A DNA stretch of 64,000 bases from assembly GCA_964612515.1 (NCBI GenBank), contig CAZTCX010000001.1:13883-77882 (forward strand), written 5' to 3'. The position numbers were made by a program, and so were the translations under genes. Every line of letters starts with the position of its first letter. The first letter of the stretch is position 1. This DNA is from SABY01 sp964612515 (lineage in GTDB: Bacteria; Bacteroidota; Bacteroidia; Bacteroidales; 4484-276). This document shows, piece by piece, positions 9,060 to 17,955 of this stretch. The notes under the pieces were generated by a model, which was not told where the DNA came from, did no database searches, and saw only the letters and a program-made list of their open reading frames with translations.

Positions 9060-10120
9060 CGCCGCAAATCGATACATATCGGATTCATCCGCAAAACACT
9101 GCTTTCAAGCTGCTTTTGCTGAGCCTGCTTGTCATTATTTTTTTTGTGATGAATATCGTCGTTGGTTCGGTGATGATACCGCCAGGCGAAATTGTGCGGA
9201 TACTATTTGGGCATTTCGTCACGCATCCGGCATGGGAGGGAATTGTGCTAAGCGCGCGGTTGCCACAGGCGTTAACTGCCATGTTTGCCGGAGCCGCCCT
9301 GGGAACCGCCGGCCTCATCATGCAAACGCTTTTCCGCAATCCGCTGGCAGGTCCGTCGGTGCTTGGGATTAGTTCCGGCGCCAGCCTGGGTGTTGCCGTG
9401 ATGATGCTTTTCCTTACGATGCCAGCCGGTAAGTTCATCTCCATCAGTCACGTCACGGGCAACTTCGGTGTGGTAGTGGCAGCCTTTGCAGGGGCTTTCG
9501 GTGTGTTGCTGCTCATCATGGCGCTGGCCGCCCGCTTTCGCAATCCAACTATCATTCTCATCATCGGCATCATGATCGCCTACGCCGTTACAGCCATTGT
9601 AGGAATTCTCCAATTTTATAGTCTTAAAGAAGATTTACAGGCTTTCGTCATCTGGGGTCTGGGCAGCTTCTCCAACGTTTCGTGGCAACAACTTGCCTTT
9701 TTCATTCCTTTATTAATAATAGGAACTGTGTTGTCTTTATTAATGATAAAACCTCTGAACGCCCTGCTGCTGGGCGAAAACTACGCGCGCAATCTTGGCG
9801 TGAACACCCGCCGTATTTCGCTTCTTGCAATTTTTACCTCCGGACTGCTCATTGCTGTTGTCACGGCATATTGTGGCCCGATCGCTTTTCTCGGGCTTGC
9901 CGTGCCACATTTCAGCCGAGCCTTGTTGCGCTCCTCCGACCATCTGCTGGTGATGCCCGGCACACTGCTTTCGGGCATGGCGCTGGCTTTGGTGTGCAAT
10001 CTCATCGCGCGCCTTCCGGGCTTTGACGGCGCCTTGCCCATCAACGCCATCACGTCGCTCATCGGAGCACCGGTAGTAATCTGGATCATCCTTCGCCGAA
10101 ACCAAATCCCCGTTTCATAA
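9056..10120 (+). CDS. FecCD-family ABC transporter permease
   Basis: A 354-residue polytopic membrane protein of the FecCD/BtuC family, about 10 helices. Family hallmarks are RLPQALTAMFAGAALGTAG, QTLFRNPLAGPSVLGISSGA (the cytoplasmic L-loop region that contacts the ATPase) and GPIAFLGLAVPHFSR near helix 8. It forms the membrane channel of the importer. The start overlaps the lipoprotein stop by 4 nt and its own stop overlaps the ATPase start by 1 nt, showing a tight operon. Confidence 0.93.
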   Translation: MTPQIDTYRIHPQNTAFKLLLLSLLVIIFFVMNIVVGSVMIPPGEIVRILFGHFVTHPAWEGIVLSARLPQALTAMFAGAALGTAGLIMQTLFRNPLAGPSVLGISSGASLGVAVMMLFLTMPAGKFISISHVTGNFGVVVAAFAGAFGVLLLIMALAARFRNPTIILIIGIMIAYAVTAIVGILQFYSLKEDLQAFVIWGLGSFSNVSWQQLAFFIPLLIIGTVLSLLMIKPLNALLLGENYARNLGVNTRRISLLAIFTSGLLIAVVTAYCGPIAFLGLAVPHFSRALLRSSDHLLVMPGTLLSGMALALVCNLIARLPGFDGALPINAITSLIGAPVVIWIILRRNQIPVS

Positions 10121-11154
10121 TGACGAGCGCCAGCCTGCATACCAGCGATCTTTCCATTGGCTACAAATTGAGTGGTGGCGCGGTTATTCTGCTCCATCAG
10201 CAAGTTAATTTGCAGTTGCATGCCGGCGAGGTGATTTGTCTTTTGGGACCCAATGGCTCGGGCAAAAGCACGCTCATCCGTACTTTGGCAGGATTTCAGA
10301 AACCTTTGGCAGGAAAAATATTTTTTGGTGATGACGATCTGAATGTGTTTACTGCAGCGCAATTAGCCCGGTGTGTGAGCGTGGTGCTCACGGGGCAGGT
10401 TGACATTGCCAACACCAACGTATTCTCGATGGTGGCCTATGGACGCACGCCTTACACCGGTTTCCTCGGGCGTCTACAGGCGGAAGATCGTGCTATTGTA
10501 AATCAGGCGCTGGAGCAAGTTGGAATTAAAAATCTTGCCTATCGAAAGTTTGATGAGTTAAGCGATGGTGAAAAACAAAAGGTGCTTATCGCAAAATCTC
10601 TGGCACAACAGACGCCTTTGATATTTTTGGATGAGCCCACTGCATTTCTTGATTTTCCGGCACGGGTGGAAATATTAAAACTTCTGCGGCAGGCTGCCCG
10701 AAACGTCGGCAAGGCTATTTTGCTTTCTACGCACGACCTGAATCTGGCCATCCGCTTTGCCGACAACATCTGGATGATGGGCAAAGACAAGCCTATCGCT
10801 ACCGGCACGCCTGAAGATATGGTTTTGAAAGGCGAATTCGGAAATTATTTTGATAACCCACAGGTAACCTTCGACAAACTTTCAGGAACGTTTACTTTCG
10901 ATGCCGAACAAATTGGCGAGGTAACCGTTACCGGCAGCGGACTACATCGTGTCTGGCTCGAAAAGGCGCTTGAGCGCAAAGGCTATCGCGTGGCGCAGGA
11001 AACAAAATCCGGCTGCCGCATCACTATCAATGAAAATCAGCAATTCGTTGTTAATTTTATTAATAAAGAATGGTTTGCCGAAGACATCACAGGAATTTTG
11101 GAAGTTTTAAAAAAATTAGATTTGTCATTAAAAAATGGAACATCAACCACCTAA
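10120..11154 (+). CDS. ABC transporter ATP-binding protein (FepC/BtuD type) with C-terminal extension
   Basis: A 344-residue ATPase subunit for the preceding permease. Walker A is GPNGSGKST, the signature is LSDGEKQK (ordinary form LSGGE, here with D), Walker B is LIFLDEPTAF and the switch His is in LLSTHDLN. The ATPase domain ends near residue 260. About 85 further residues (TFTFDAEQIGEVTVTGSG onward) are not part of a standard FepC and resemble a small alpha/beta module. Similar extensions occur in Bacteroidota homologues; the role of this tail is unknown. Confidence 0.92.
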   Translation: MTSASLHTSDLSIGYKLSGGAVILLHQQVNLQLHAGEVICLLGPNGSGKSTLIRTLAGFQKPLAGKIFFGDDDLNVFTAAQLARCVSVVLTGQVDIANTNVFSMVAYGRTPYTGFLGRLQAEDRAIVNQALEQVGIKNLAYRKFDELSDGEKQKVLIAKSLAQQTPLIFLDEPTAFLDFPARVEILKLLRQAARNVGKAILLSTHDLNLAIRFADNIWMMGKDKPIATGTPEDMVLKGEFGNYFDNPQVTFDKLSGTFTFDAEQIGEVTVTGSGLHRVWLEKALERKGYRVAQETKSGCRITINENQQFVVNFINKEWFAEDITGILEVLKKLDLSLKNGTSTT

Positions 11155-11164
11155 TTATTAACGG

Positions 11165-12808
11165 ATGAAAAACATCATTTTACCTGTAGCTATTGTTTTG
11201 ATTACTTTATTAAATGCTTGCAAGCCAATGGATAAAGCTGATTTGATCATAACCAACGCAGTCATCTATACTGTCGATAGCAATTTCACCACCGCCGAAG
11301 CAATGGCGATTGCGCATGGTAAAATCTTAGCTGTGGGCAGCAACGACGAAATCACCGGGAAATACTCGGCTGACCTGGTTTACGATCTGGATGGAAAAGC
11401 TGTTTATCCCGGACTCATCGATGCGCATTGCCATTTTCTTGGATATGGAATGGGTCGCCTGAAACGTGCCGATCTCACCGGAACCCGTTCGCTGGAGGAA
11501 GTTGTGGAGCTTGTGCAGCAACATCACCAAAAGAATCCTTCACTGTTTTGGATCGAAGGTCGTGGTTGGGATCAGAACGACTGGGCCGACAAGCAATTTC
11601 CGAATCGTGCAAAACTGGACGAGCTTTTTCCGGACAACCCGGTGATGCTTACCCGCATTGACGGACATGCCGCACTCGTCAACAGCAAAGCATTGGAGCT
11701 GGCGGGGATCGATGCCAAAACGAAAATTGAAGGCGGAGACGTGATTTTAAAAAACGGTCAGCCCACCGGCGTCCTTATCGACAATGCCATGGAGCTTATT
11801 GGGAAAGTGATTCCTGAAGCTGCAGCAGATGAAGTTATCAGGGCTTTGCTCCTGGCACAGGACGATTGTTTTGCCGTCGGACTAACGGGCGTGCACGATG
11901 CCGGACTGGAAACACAGCAGGTGCAAATCATCGATTCGCTGCAGCGCGCCGGGAAACTAAAAATGCGTATCAATGCGATGCTCTCGCCAACACAGGAAAA
12001 CCTGGATACTTACGTGGACGGCGGCCCCTACGTTACCGATCACCTGAGTGTGCGCAGTATAAAACTTTATGCCGACGGAGCTTTGGGTTCTCGGGGCGCA
12101 TTGCTCATCGACGACTACAGCGACGATCCTGGCAACCGTGGCATTATACTCACACGTCCCGATACCATTCGCAGCATTTGCCAACAGGCAATCGACGATG
12201 GTTATCAAATTTGCACCCATGCCATTGGCGATTCAGGCAACCGCATGATGTTGCACCTTTACGGCGAATTTCTGCAAGGACCCAACGACCTGCGCTGGCG
12301 CATCGAACATGCACAAATTATTGCGCCAGAAGATTTTGATCTTTTTGGAAAATACAGCATTGTTCCATCGGTACAGCCTACCCACGCCACCTCCGACATG
12401 TATTGGGCTGCCGACAGGGTGGGACAGGAGCGGATAAAAGGTGCTTATGCCTATCAGCAATTGCTCGATCAGTTGGGATGGATTCCACTGGGAACGGACT
12501 TTCCCATTGAGCAGATCAACCCGATGCTTACGTTTTTTGCAGCTACCGCGCGGCAGGATGTGGAAGGCTATCCCGAAGGAGGATTTCAAAACGAAAATGC
12601 GCTTACACGTGAAGAGACCTTGCGCGGCATGACAATATGGGCAGCGCGCGCCGCTTTTGAAGAAGCCAAAAAAGGCAGCCTCGAACCTGGCAAAGTAGCT
12701 GATTTTGTGGTGCTCGACGCCGACATCATGAAGATTCCGCTATCAGAGGTGCCAAAGGTAAAGGTTGTGAAGACATTCGTTGGCGGGCAGGAGGTTTACA
12801 GCAGGTAA
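11165..12808 (+). CDS. Lipoprotein amidohydrolase (YtcJ-like, amidohydrolase family 3)
   Basis: A 547-residue metal-dependent hydrolase. A short hydrophobic signal ends at a lipobox-like LLNAC, so the enzyme is probably lipid-anchored in the periplasm or outer membrane. The HxH metal motif is in GLIDAHCHFLG; later metal or catalytic positions are CTHAIGDSGN, RIEHAQII and GTDFPIE, which fit the YtcJ group. It starts 10 bp after the ABC ATPase and is likely co-transcribed. Family members cleave amide or imide bonds in small molecules, but the substrate is not predictable; linkage to the importer might mean processing of the imported ligand. Confidence 0.85.
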   Translation: MKNIILPVAIVLITLLNACKPMDKADLIITNAVIYTVDSNFTTAEAMAIAHGKILAVGSNDEITGKYSADLVYDLDGKAVYPGLIDAHCHFLGYGMGRLKRADLTGTRSLEEVVELVQQHHQKNPSLFWIEGRGWDQNDWADKQFPNRAKLDELFPDNPVMLTRIDGHAALVNSKALELAGIDAKTKIEGGDVILKNGQPTGVLIDNAMELIGKVIPEAAADEVIRALLLAQDDCFAVGLTGVHDAGLETQQVQIIDSLQRAGKLKMRINAMLSPTQENLDTYVDGGPYVTDHLSVRSIKLYADGALGSRGALLIDDYSDDPGNRGIILTRPDTIRSICQQAIDDGYQICTHAIGDSGNRMMLHLYGEFLQGPNDLRWRIEHAQIIAPEDFDLFGKYSIVPSVQPTHATSDMYWAADRVGQERIKGAYAYQQLLDQLGWIPLGTDFPIEQINPMLTFFAATARQDVEGYPEGGFQNENALTREETLRGMTIWAARAAFEEAKKGSLEPGKVADFVVLDADIMKIPLSEVPKVKVVKTFVGGQEVYSR

Positions 12809-12896
12809 GCTGCTTTTCAAAAAATAGCATTTGTGAGGTTAGTAGTTGGATTTTCAATTTGCGATAACAATGAAACTTAAACATTAAAAACATTTC

Positions 12897-12904
12897 TATC
12901 TTTG
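12897..12904 (+). promoter_or_regulatory. Bacteroidota -7 promoter box before the coiled-coil membrane protein gene
   Basis: TATCTTTG matches TAnnTTTG and is 21 bp before the ATG at 12926. This supports 12926 as the start rather than the upstream in-frame TTG at 12902, which lies inside the promoter box. Confidence 0.55.
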
Positions 12905-12925
12905 TTTTCGTTATTCATTTTGATT

Positions 12926-13384
12926 ATGAAAAAATTAATCATTCTTCTGTTTTTCGCCAGCCTTGTTTTACAAGGATTTGCTCAAACGCGGGAAGTTCCA
13001 TTCACCCTGGACGACCGTGATCGCATCATGCGCACTGAGGAGCAAATAAAAGCTACCAATGAAAAAATTGAATCGCTTCGTAACGATATGAATTCAAAGT
13101 TTGAAGGAATGGATTCAAAACTTGAAGCTATAAACTCAAAAATGGATTCAAAATTTGAAGCTAGTAATTCGAAGATTAGCAACCTTTACTGGGGCTTTGC
13201 CATTTTGATAGTTATTATACTTTCTATTCCTGGATTTATTATTTGGGATAGGCGCACTGATCCTGTCAGGAAAATAATTGCCAGCCAGGAAAAACGCCTT
13301 GAAAAGCTTGAGAAAATCACCCGTGAATACGCCAAAAAAAACCCAGACTTTGCCGAACTCCTAAAAGTTGCCGGCTTGCTCTGA
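12926..13384 (+). CDS. Small exported coiled-coil/single-TM protein of unknown function
   Basis: 152 residues: a signal peptide (MKKLIILLFFASLVLQGFAQ), a polar coiled-coil region (about 30-85) with near-repeats such as NSKFEGMDSKLEAINSKMD, one membrane helix (about 88-110, FAILIVIILSIPGFIIW) and a charged tail with a second short coiled coil. I recognise no named family. The layout (periplasmic coiled coil plus membrane anchor) suggests an oligomerising envelope protein. It is flanked by a promoter-like box and appears to be a single-gene transcript. DNA of the coiled coil is itself repetitive (gattcaaaa-type units). Confidence 0.72.
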   Translation: MKKLIILLFFASLVLQGFAQTREVPFTLDDRDRIMRTEEQIKATNEKIESLRNDMNSKFEGMDSKLEAINSKMDSKFEASNSKISNLYWGFAILIVIILSIPGFIIWDRRTDPVRKIIASQEKRLEKLEKITREYAKKNPDFAELLKVAGLL

Positions 13385-13572
13385 TTGTGCCTTTTTGCCA
13401 CTCCCCCGCACGATTTCATTTCTTTGTGCAAAAGAATTGTCCTTTTAATCCTCGGCTTTAAATCCCATTCCTGAATTGCTGAGCCCCCGCCGTGTTCGGT
13501 TGCTATTGTTATCACGCTTCAGCGGTAAACATTTAAACGGTGTGCGTGTTTGGTTGAATTAATTTGCGGGAT

Positions 13573-14058
13573 ATGCCAAAAATCTTTTTTTTAGTATTTA
13601 TGCTTTTTGTGTCGGCAGGTGCTCATGCACAGCCAAAGGCAGATGTTCCAGTTTATAATTTTGAAGGCCTGCAACCATTGCTGCAAAAGGGAAACGACAC
13701 AACCTACGTGGTAAACTTTTGGGCAACGTGGTGCAAACCATGCGTGGCTGAGCTGCCGGCTTTTGAAGCATTGAACCAGAAATATCGCGACGAGAAAGTG
13801 AAGGTGCTGCTGGTGAGTCTTGATTTCATCAAAAATTACCAAAGTCATTTGCTACCTTTCATTACGGATAAAAATTTACAATCGCAGGTGGTGCTGCTCA
13901 ACGACCCGCGCAGCCACGAATGGATCGACAAGGTAAGTCCGCAGTGGAGCGGTGCCATCCCGGCGACCTTGATTTACCGAAACGATCAACGCACGTTTTA
14001 CGAACGCTCCTTTACTTTGGATCAACTGGAAGCCGAAGTGCAGAAATTTATCAAATAA
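13573..14058 (+). CDS. Exported thioredoxin-like protein (TlpA/ResA type)
   Basis: 161 residues from the ATG at 13573 (an in-frame TTG lies 9 bp upstream). A signal peptide (FFLVFMLFVSAGAHAQ) precedes a thioredoxin fold with the active site WATWCKPC and the cis-Pro region SGAIPATLI. Such proteins reduce or oxidise disulfides of periplasmic clients, often during cytochrome c maturation or envelope redox control. It is next to a second thioredoxin-fold gene, 41 bp downstream, so the two may act in one redox relay. Confidence 0.88.
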   Translation: MPKIFFLVFMLFVSAGAHAQPKADVPVYNFEGLQPLLQKGNDTTYVVNFWATWCKPCVAELPAFEALNQKYRDEKVKVLLVSLDFIKNYQSHLLPFITDKNLQSQVVLLNDPRSHEWIDKVSPQWSGAIPATLIYRNDQRTFYERSFTLDQLEAEVQKFIK

Positions 14059-14099
14059 TTTATCCTGTTTTAATAATTCACCATTAAAAATTTAAAAGA

Positions 14100-14711
14100 A
14101 TGAAAATTAATGCTTTACTACTCCTAGTCGGAATTTTAACTTCAACTGTCGTGTTTGCTCAGGACGGCTACGAAGTGGGCGACAAAGCCATGAATTTTAC
14201 CCTCCAAAATGTAGATGGCCGCATGGTTTCGTTGTCAGATTATGACGACCAGAAAGGTGCCATTGTGATCTTTACCTGCAACCATTGCCCTTATTCGATA
14301 GCTTACGAAGACCGCATCATTGCGCTGCATCAGAAATATGCGCCACAGGGTTATCCCGTTATTGCTATCAATCCCAACGACCCCAAATTGCAGCCCGAAG
14401 ATTCTTTTGAATTGATGAAAACACGTGCTCTGGATAAAGATTTCCCATTTCCATATCTGTTGGATAAAGGTCAAAAAGTGTATCCTGAATATGGCGCCAA
14501 TCGTACGCCACACGTATTTTTGCTGATGAATCGCGGGAATTATTTCGAGGTAGCCTACATTGGCGCCATTGACGACAATTACCAAAATGCTGATGAAGTG
14601 ACCCAGCATTTTGTGGAAGATGCGCTCACTGATTTGCAAAATGGTAAAAACCCACGTACTAACTTTACAAAAGCAATCGGCTGCACCATCAAGGATGCGT
14701 ATCGAAAGTAA
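14100..14711 (+). CDS. Exported redoxin/thioredoxin-family protein
   Basis: 203 residues with a signal peptide (MKINALLLLVGILTSTVVFAQ). The mature protein resembles the AhpC/TSA-redoxin group: GDKAMNFTLQNVDG is the usual entry strand and the redox motif is TCNHCPYS, a CxxC variant typical of a Bacteroidota redoxin family. The cis-Pro segment is NRTPHVFLL. Probably a periplasmic thiol oxidoreductase. It follows the TlpA-like gene and likely shares its transcript. Exact electron partner unknown. Confidence 0.85.
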   Translation: MKINALLLLVGILTSTVVFAQDGYEVGDKAMNFTLQNVDGRMVSLSDYDDQKGAIVIFTCNHCPYSIAYEDRIIALHQKYAPQGYPVIAINPNDPKLQPEDSFELMKTRALDKDFPFPYLLDKGQKVYPEYGANRTPHVFLLMNRGNYFEVAYIGAIDDNYQNADEVTQHFVEDALTDLQNGKNPRTNFTKAIGCTIKDAYRK

Positions 14712-14778
14712 TTTCCAACGACCCGAAAACTTGATTTAAATAGTGGTGCGCAACCAGCACAGGCGAATTGTCATCTTT

Positions 14779-14786
14779 TAGCTTTG
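14779..14786 (+). promoter_or_regulatory. Bacteroidota -7 promoter box before porQ
   Basis: TAGCTTTG matches TAnnTTTG and lies 70 bp before the ATG at 14857. A TTG occurs 9-11 bp upstream, which is closer than a normal -33 element. Confidence 0.45.
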
Positions 14787-14856
14787 TATCAACAATTAAA
14801 AAAAAATTAGGGCGTTTGTCAAACATCCGTTTTTTAAACCTGTTTTGCCGGTGAAT

Positions 14857-15912
14857 ATGAATAAATACCTCAGCCTTTTCCTCATAAACATTTTGTTAAT
14901 TATTGGATACTCTGCTCAAAGCCAGATTGGTGGCAACGGCGTGTATCGTTTTCTTAACGCGCCTACTTCGGCACGTTCAGCGGCTATGGGTGGTAATTTT
15001 CTGGCCGTGAAAGACGGTGACATCACCCAGTCGTTGTTTAATCCGTCTCTGATTGATCCGGAAATGAGCAATAACCTTGCGCTGAGTTTTGTGGATTATT
15101 ACTCCGATATCAATTTTGGATCGGCAAGCTATGGACGCACTATGGGAAAAGCCGGGACTTACGTGGCCACGATGCAGTATCTCAACTACGGTGAATTTAC
15201 GTATGCCGATGCGTCCGGACAAACTGCCGGAACCTTTACGGCCAACGACCTGGCGCTTAGCGTAGGGTGGGGTCGTGAGCTCGACTCATTATTTTCGATT
15301 GGTGCAAACTTGAAACTGATCTATTCCGGGCTGGAGGATTACCAGTCGTTTGGTGTGGCGGTGGATGTGGCCGGTAGTTATTATAATCCTGAGCAGCAGC
15401 TTACCATTTCGCTGGTAGCGCGTAATATTGGCAGCCAGATAAAGCCATACCGTTCGGGTAATTATGAAAATCTGCCGTTTGAATTGAATATTGGCATTTC
15501 GCAAAGGCTACACCATTTGCCTTTCCGCTATTCTGTTTTGCTTACCAATCTTCAAAAATGGGATTTGACCTACAACGATCCCAACGACCCGGACCAGCAG
15601 ATCGATCCGATAACAGGCGAAGTGAATGAAAAGGATGGCTTTTCAGAATTTGCCGATAAGGCAATGCGTCACGTCGTGATTGGCGGCGAGTTTATCCCCA
15701 GCAAATATTTCTCCATTAGGGTGGGCTACAACTATCAGCGGCGCCAGGAGCTGGGCGTTTACAACAAAATGGGAACAGTAGGATTTTCGTGGGGATTGGG
15801 TGTAAAAATTTCCAAGTTTCAAATTGAATACTCAAGGGCTACTTACCACCTCAACGGTTCGCCCAACTATATTACCATCCGCACGAATCTAGGGGACTTC
15901 TCCAAAAATTAG
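14857..15912 (+). CDS. porQ: Type IX secretion system protein PorQ
   Basis: 351 residues from ATG 14857; in-frame GTG and TTG codons lie just upstream but the signal peptide (MNKYLSLFLINILLIIGYSAQSQ) fits this ATG. The mature protein starts with GVYRFLNAPTSARSAAMGG, a characteristic motif of the PorQ/PorV outer-membrane barrel family, and ends in beta strands (YITIRTNLG). PorQ is part of the T9SS attachment machinery that helps anchor cargo at the cell surface. The window contains further T9SS-related genes but not the core gldKLMN cluster. A strong terminator follows. Confidence 0.87.
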   Translation: MNKYLSLFLINILLIIGYSAQSQIGGNGVYRFLNAPTSARSAAMGGNFLAVKDGDITQSLFNPSLIDPEMSNNLALSFVDYYSDINFGSASYGRTMGKAGTYVATMQYLNYGEFTYADASGQTAGTFTANDLALSVGWGRELDSLFSIGANLKLIYSGLEDYQSFGVAVDVAGSYYNPEQQLTISLVARNIGSQIKPYRSGNYENLPFELNIGISQRLHHLPFRYSVLLTNLQKWDLTYNDPNDPDQQIDPITGEVNEKDGFSEFADKAMRHVVIGGEFIPSKYFSIRVGYNYQRRQELGVYNKMGTVGFSWGLGVKISKFQIEYSRATYHLNGSPNYITIRTNLGDFSKN

Positions 15913-15935
15913 CAAAGGAAATTACAAAACTTATA

Positions 15936-15977
15936 AAAAAAAGCCGGTGTAGCATGTTGACTACACCGGCTTTTTTT
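15936..15977. terminator. Bidirectional intrinsic terminator between porQ and the OsmC gene
   Basis: A perfect inverted repeat (aaaaaaagccggtgtag, 8-nt loop, ctacaccggcttttttt) gives a GC-rich stem with a T-run on both strands. It sits 23 bp after porQ and 18 bp after the convergent OsmC gene end, so it can end transcription in both directions. Confidence 0.9.
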
Positions 15978-15995
15978 ATGAATCAAAACGCACGA

Positions 15996-16433
15996 TTAGC
16001 TTACCAGTTGAGAGCTAACAATCGTTACATTCAGGAGGTTGTCGGCCACAGGGCAGCGTTTTGCAATCTCGCTGATGAGCGCTTGTTTTTGCTCATGGGT
16101 CAGGTCGGCGGTGATAGTCACAAACGAGCGGATATTGGTAAATCCGGCGCGGCCTTCGGTAGTTTTTCCCATCAGGAAATCTTTGTCGAGATCGCCTTCC
16201 ACATCGCAGTTGATTTCTTCAATTCCCAACCGGCGCTGATTGGAGATGATGCGTCCGATGGTGCAGATGCAGGCTCCCAGAGAGCTGAGAAATACTTCGA
16301 GTGGATTTGGACCTAAGTCCTCACCACCGGCGGCTTTGGGCTGATCGATGATGTATTCGTGTGTTGATGCCTGGATGTTCGTCTTAAACCCTTGTTTTAA
16401 GTTCGTGGATACTTTCATTGTGGTTAATGCCAT
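15996..16433 (-). CDS. OsmC-family peroxiredoxin-like protein
   Basis: 145 residues with the OsmC/Ohr fold signature: GPNPLEVFLSSLGACICTIG contains the first reactive Cys region, and AKRCPVADNL contains the second conserved Cys. Family members reduce organic peroxides or related electrophiles with two cysteines. The sequence is of the general OsmC type rather than a clear Ohr. It is transcribed convergently with porQ and divergently from the tyrosine catabolic genes. Confidence 0.88.
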   Translation of the reverse strand: MALTTMKVSTNLKQGFKTNIQASTHEYIIDQPKAAGGEDLGPNPLEVFLSSLGACICTIGRIISNQRRLGIEEINCDVEGDLDKDFLMGKTTEGRAGFTNIRSFVTITADLTHEQKQALISEIAKRCPVADNLLNVTIVSSQLVS

Positions 16434-16683
16434 TTCTTTAAAGTTTTTTGTGGTTGATAATAATTTCTGTTGGCTAAAACCCTATCCCTGTAAGGTTATT
16501 ACTTCTGATTTATTACCAAAACTTTCATTGTTATCCAATAGCGATCAACGGCGGTTACAACACTTTGAAGGATAGCTATTTGTTTGGCTGGCAGCGGCGT
16601 CTTTCAATTTATAACAAAGCCTGCAGTTGGTGAGGGTTAACAATTTTTAATTTTTGCAACATGAACTAAGCGGCGGCATTGGT

Positions 16684-16691
16684 TACTTTTG
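16684..16691 (+). promoter_or_regulatory. Bacteroidota -7 promoter box for the tyrosine catabolic genes
   Basis: TACTTTTG (followed by C) matches TAnnTTTG and is 33 bp before the hmgA ATG at 16725. The upstream in-frame TTG at 16689 lies inside this box, which favours the ATG as start. Confidence 0.6.
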
Positions 16692-16724
16692 CAATTCAAA
16701 ACCATTCTAAATAAATCATTCGCC

Positions 16725-17888
16725 ATGCCACACTATCACACACTTGGAAAAATCCCGCACAAACGTCACACACAATTTCGCAAAGCGGATGGAAGCCTTT
16801 ACGCTGAGCAGCTTGTTTCGACCGAGGGTTTTTCGGATGCTTATTCACTGGTGTATCATACCTATGCGCCAACGCGGGTATTGAGCATAGACCCTTCGTA
16901 CGATGTAGCTCCCAATATTGCTGTTGATAAAAATATGCAGAACCGCAGTTTTCTGGGTTTTGATGTACAGCCTGCCGACGACTACCTCGAAAGTCGGAAA
17001 TATGTGCTGGTGAACGATGACGTCTATCTTGCACTGGCCGCCCCGCGCAAGTCGATGACGGATTATTTTTATAAAAATTCAGGTGCCCATGAGTTGGTTT
17101 TTGTCCATCGCGGCAAAGGCGTTTTGAAAAGCATGTATGGAAAAATTCCTTTCGAATATGGCGACCATCTGATCATCCCAAAAGGAATCATTCATCAGTT
17201 TGAATTTGAGAGCAGCGACAACCGACTTTTCATCATCGAGTCAAAAGACACATTTCGTTTTCCAAAACGCTACGTTAGCAATTCTGGCCAGCTTCTGGAG
17301 AATTCGCCCTATTGCGAACGCGACATCCGTAAGCCTCAGCAACTCGAAACGCATGATGAGAAGGGCGATTTTCTTATTAAAATAAAACGCGGCGACACCA
17401 TCTGGCCTTATCATTACCAATCGCATCCTTTCGATTTGGTGGGATGGGACGGGTGCCTTTATCCGTATGCTTTTTCCATCCACGACTTCGAGCCTATCAC
17501 GGGTCGTGTGCATCAGCCGCCACCTGTTCACCAAACTTTCGAGACTCCCTCTTTTGTGGTTTGCGCCTTCGTGCCGCGGCTTTACGACTATCATCCGCTG
17601 TCGATTCCTGCTCCTTACCATCACAGCAACGTCGATAGCGATGAGGTGCTTTATTATGTGGACGGCGATTTTATGAGTCGTAAGCACGTGGAGAAGGGGA
17701 TGATTTCGTTGCATCCTGTTGGTATTGTTCATGGTCCGCATCCCGGAACCGTCGAGAAAAGCATTGGCAAAAAAGAAACCGGTGAGCTGGCAGTGATGGT
17801 CGATACCTTTCGACCTTTAAAGCTTACTAAGGAAGCGTTGCAAATCGAAGATAAAAATTATTACAAAAGCTGGATTGAAAATGATTAA
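16725..17888 (+). CDS. hmgA: Homogentisate 1,2-dioxygenase
   Basis: 387 residues. The enzyme opens the ring of homogentisate to maleylacetoacetate with a non-haem Fe(II). The cupin core is visible (HRGKGVLKSMYGKIPFEYGD, then HLIIPKGIIHQFEF), and the iron-site region is HHSNVDSDEVLYYVDGDF followed by HPVGIVHGPHPG, giving the expected His/Glu/His ligands. It is the first gene of a cluster with HPPD and fumarylacetoacetase, so the job is tyrosine/phenylalanine degradation. The length is slightly shorter than eukaryotic enzymes but usual for this bacterial branch. Confidence 0.95.
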   Translation: MPHYHTLGKIPHKRHTQFRKADGSLYAEQLVSTEGFSDAYSLVYHTYAPTRVLSIDPSYDVAPNIAVDKNMQNRSFLGFDVQPADDYLESRKYVLVNDDVYLALAAPRKSMTDYFYKNSGAHELVFVHRGKGVLKSMYGKIPFEYGDHLIIPKGIIHQFEFESSDNRLFIIESKDTFRFPKRYVSNSGQLLENSPYCERDIRKPQQLETHDEKGDFLIKIKRGDTIWPYHYQSHPFDLVGWDGCLYPYAFSIHDFEPITGRVHQPPPVHQTFETPSFVVCAFVPRLYDYHPLSIPAPYHHSNVDSDEVLYYVDGDFMSRKHVEKGMISLHPVGIVHGPHPGTVEKSIGKKETGELAVMVDTFRPLKLTKEALQIEDKNYYKSWIEND

Positions 17889-17955
17889 GGTCAACTTTTA
17901 AAATGTTGATAACGAATAACAAAGCAATTTTTAAAATCATAACAACAAAAATATA

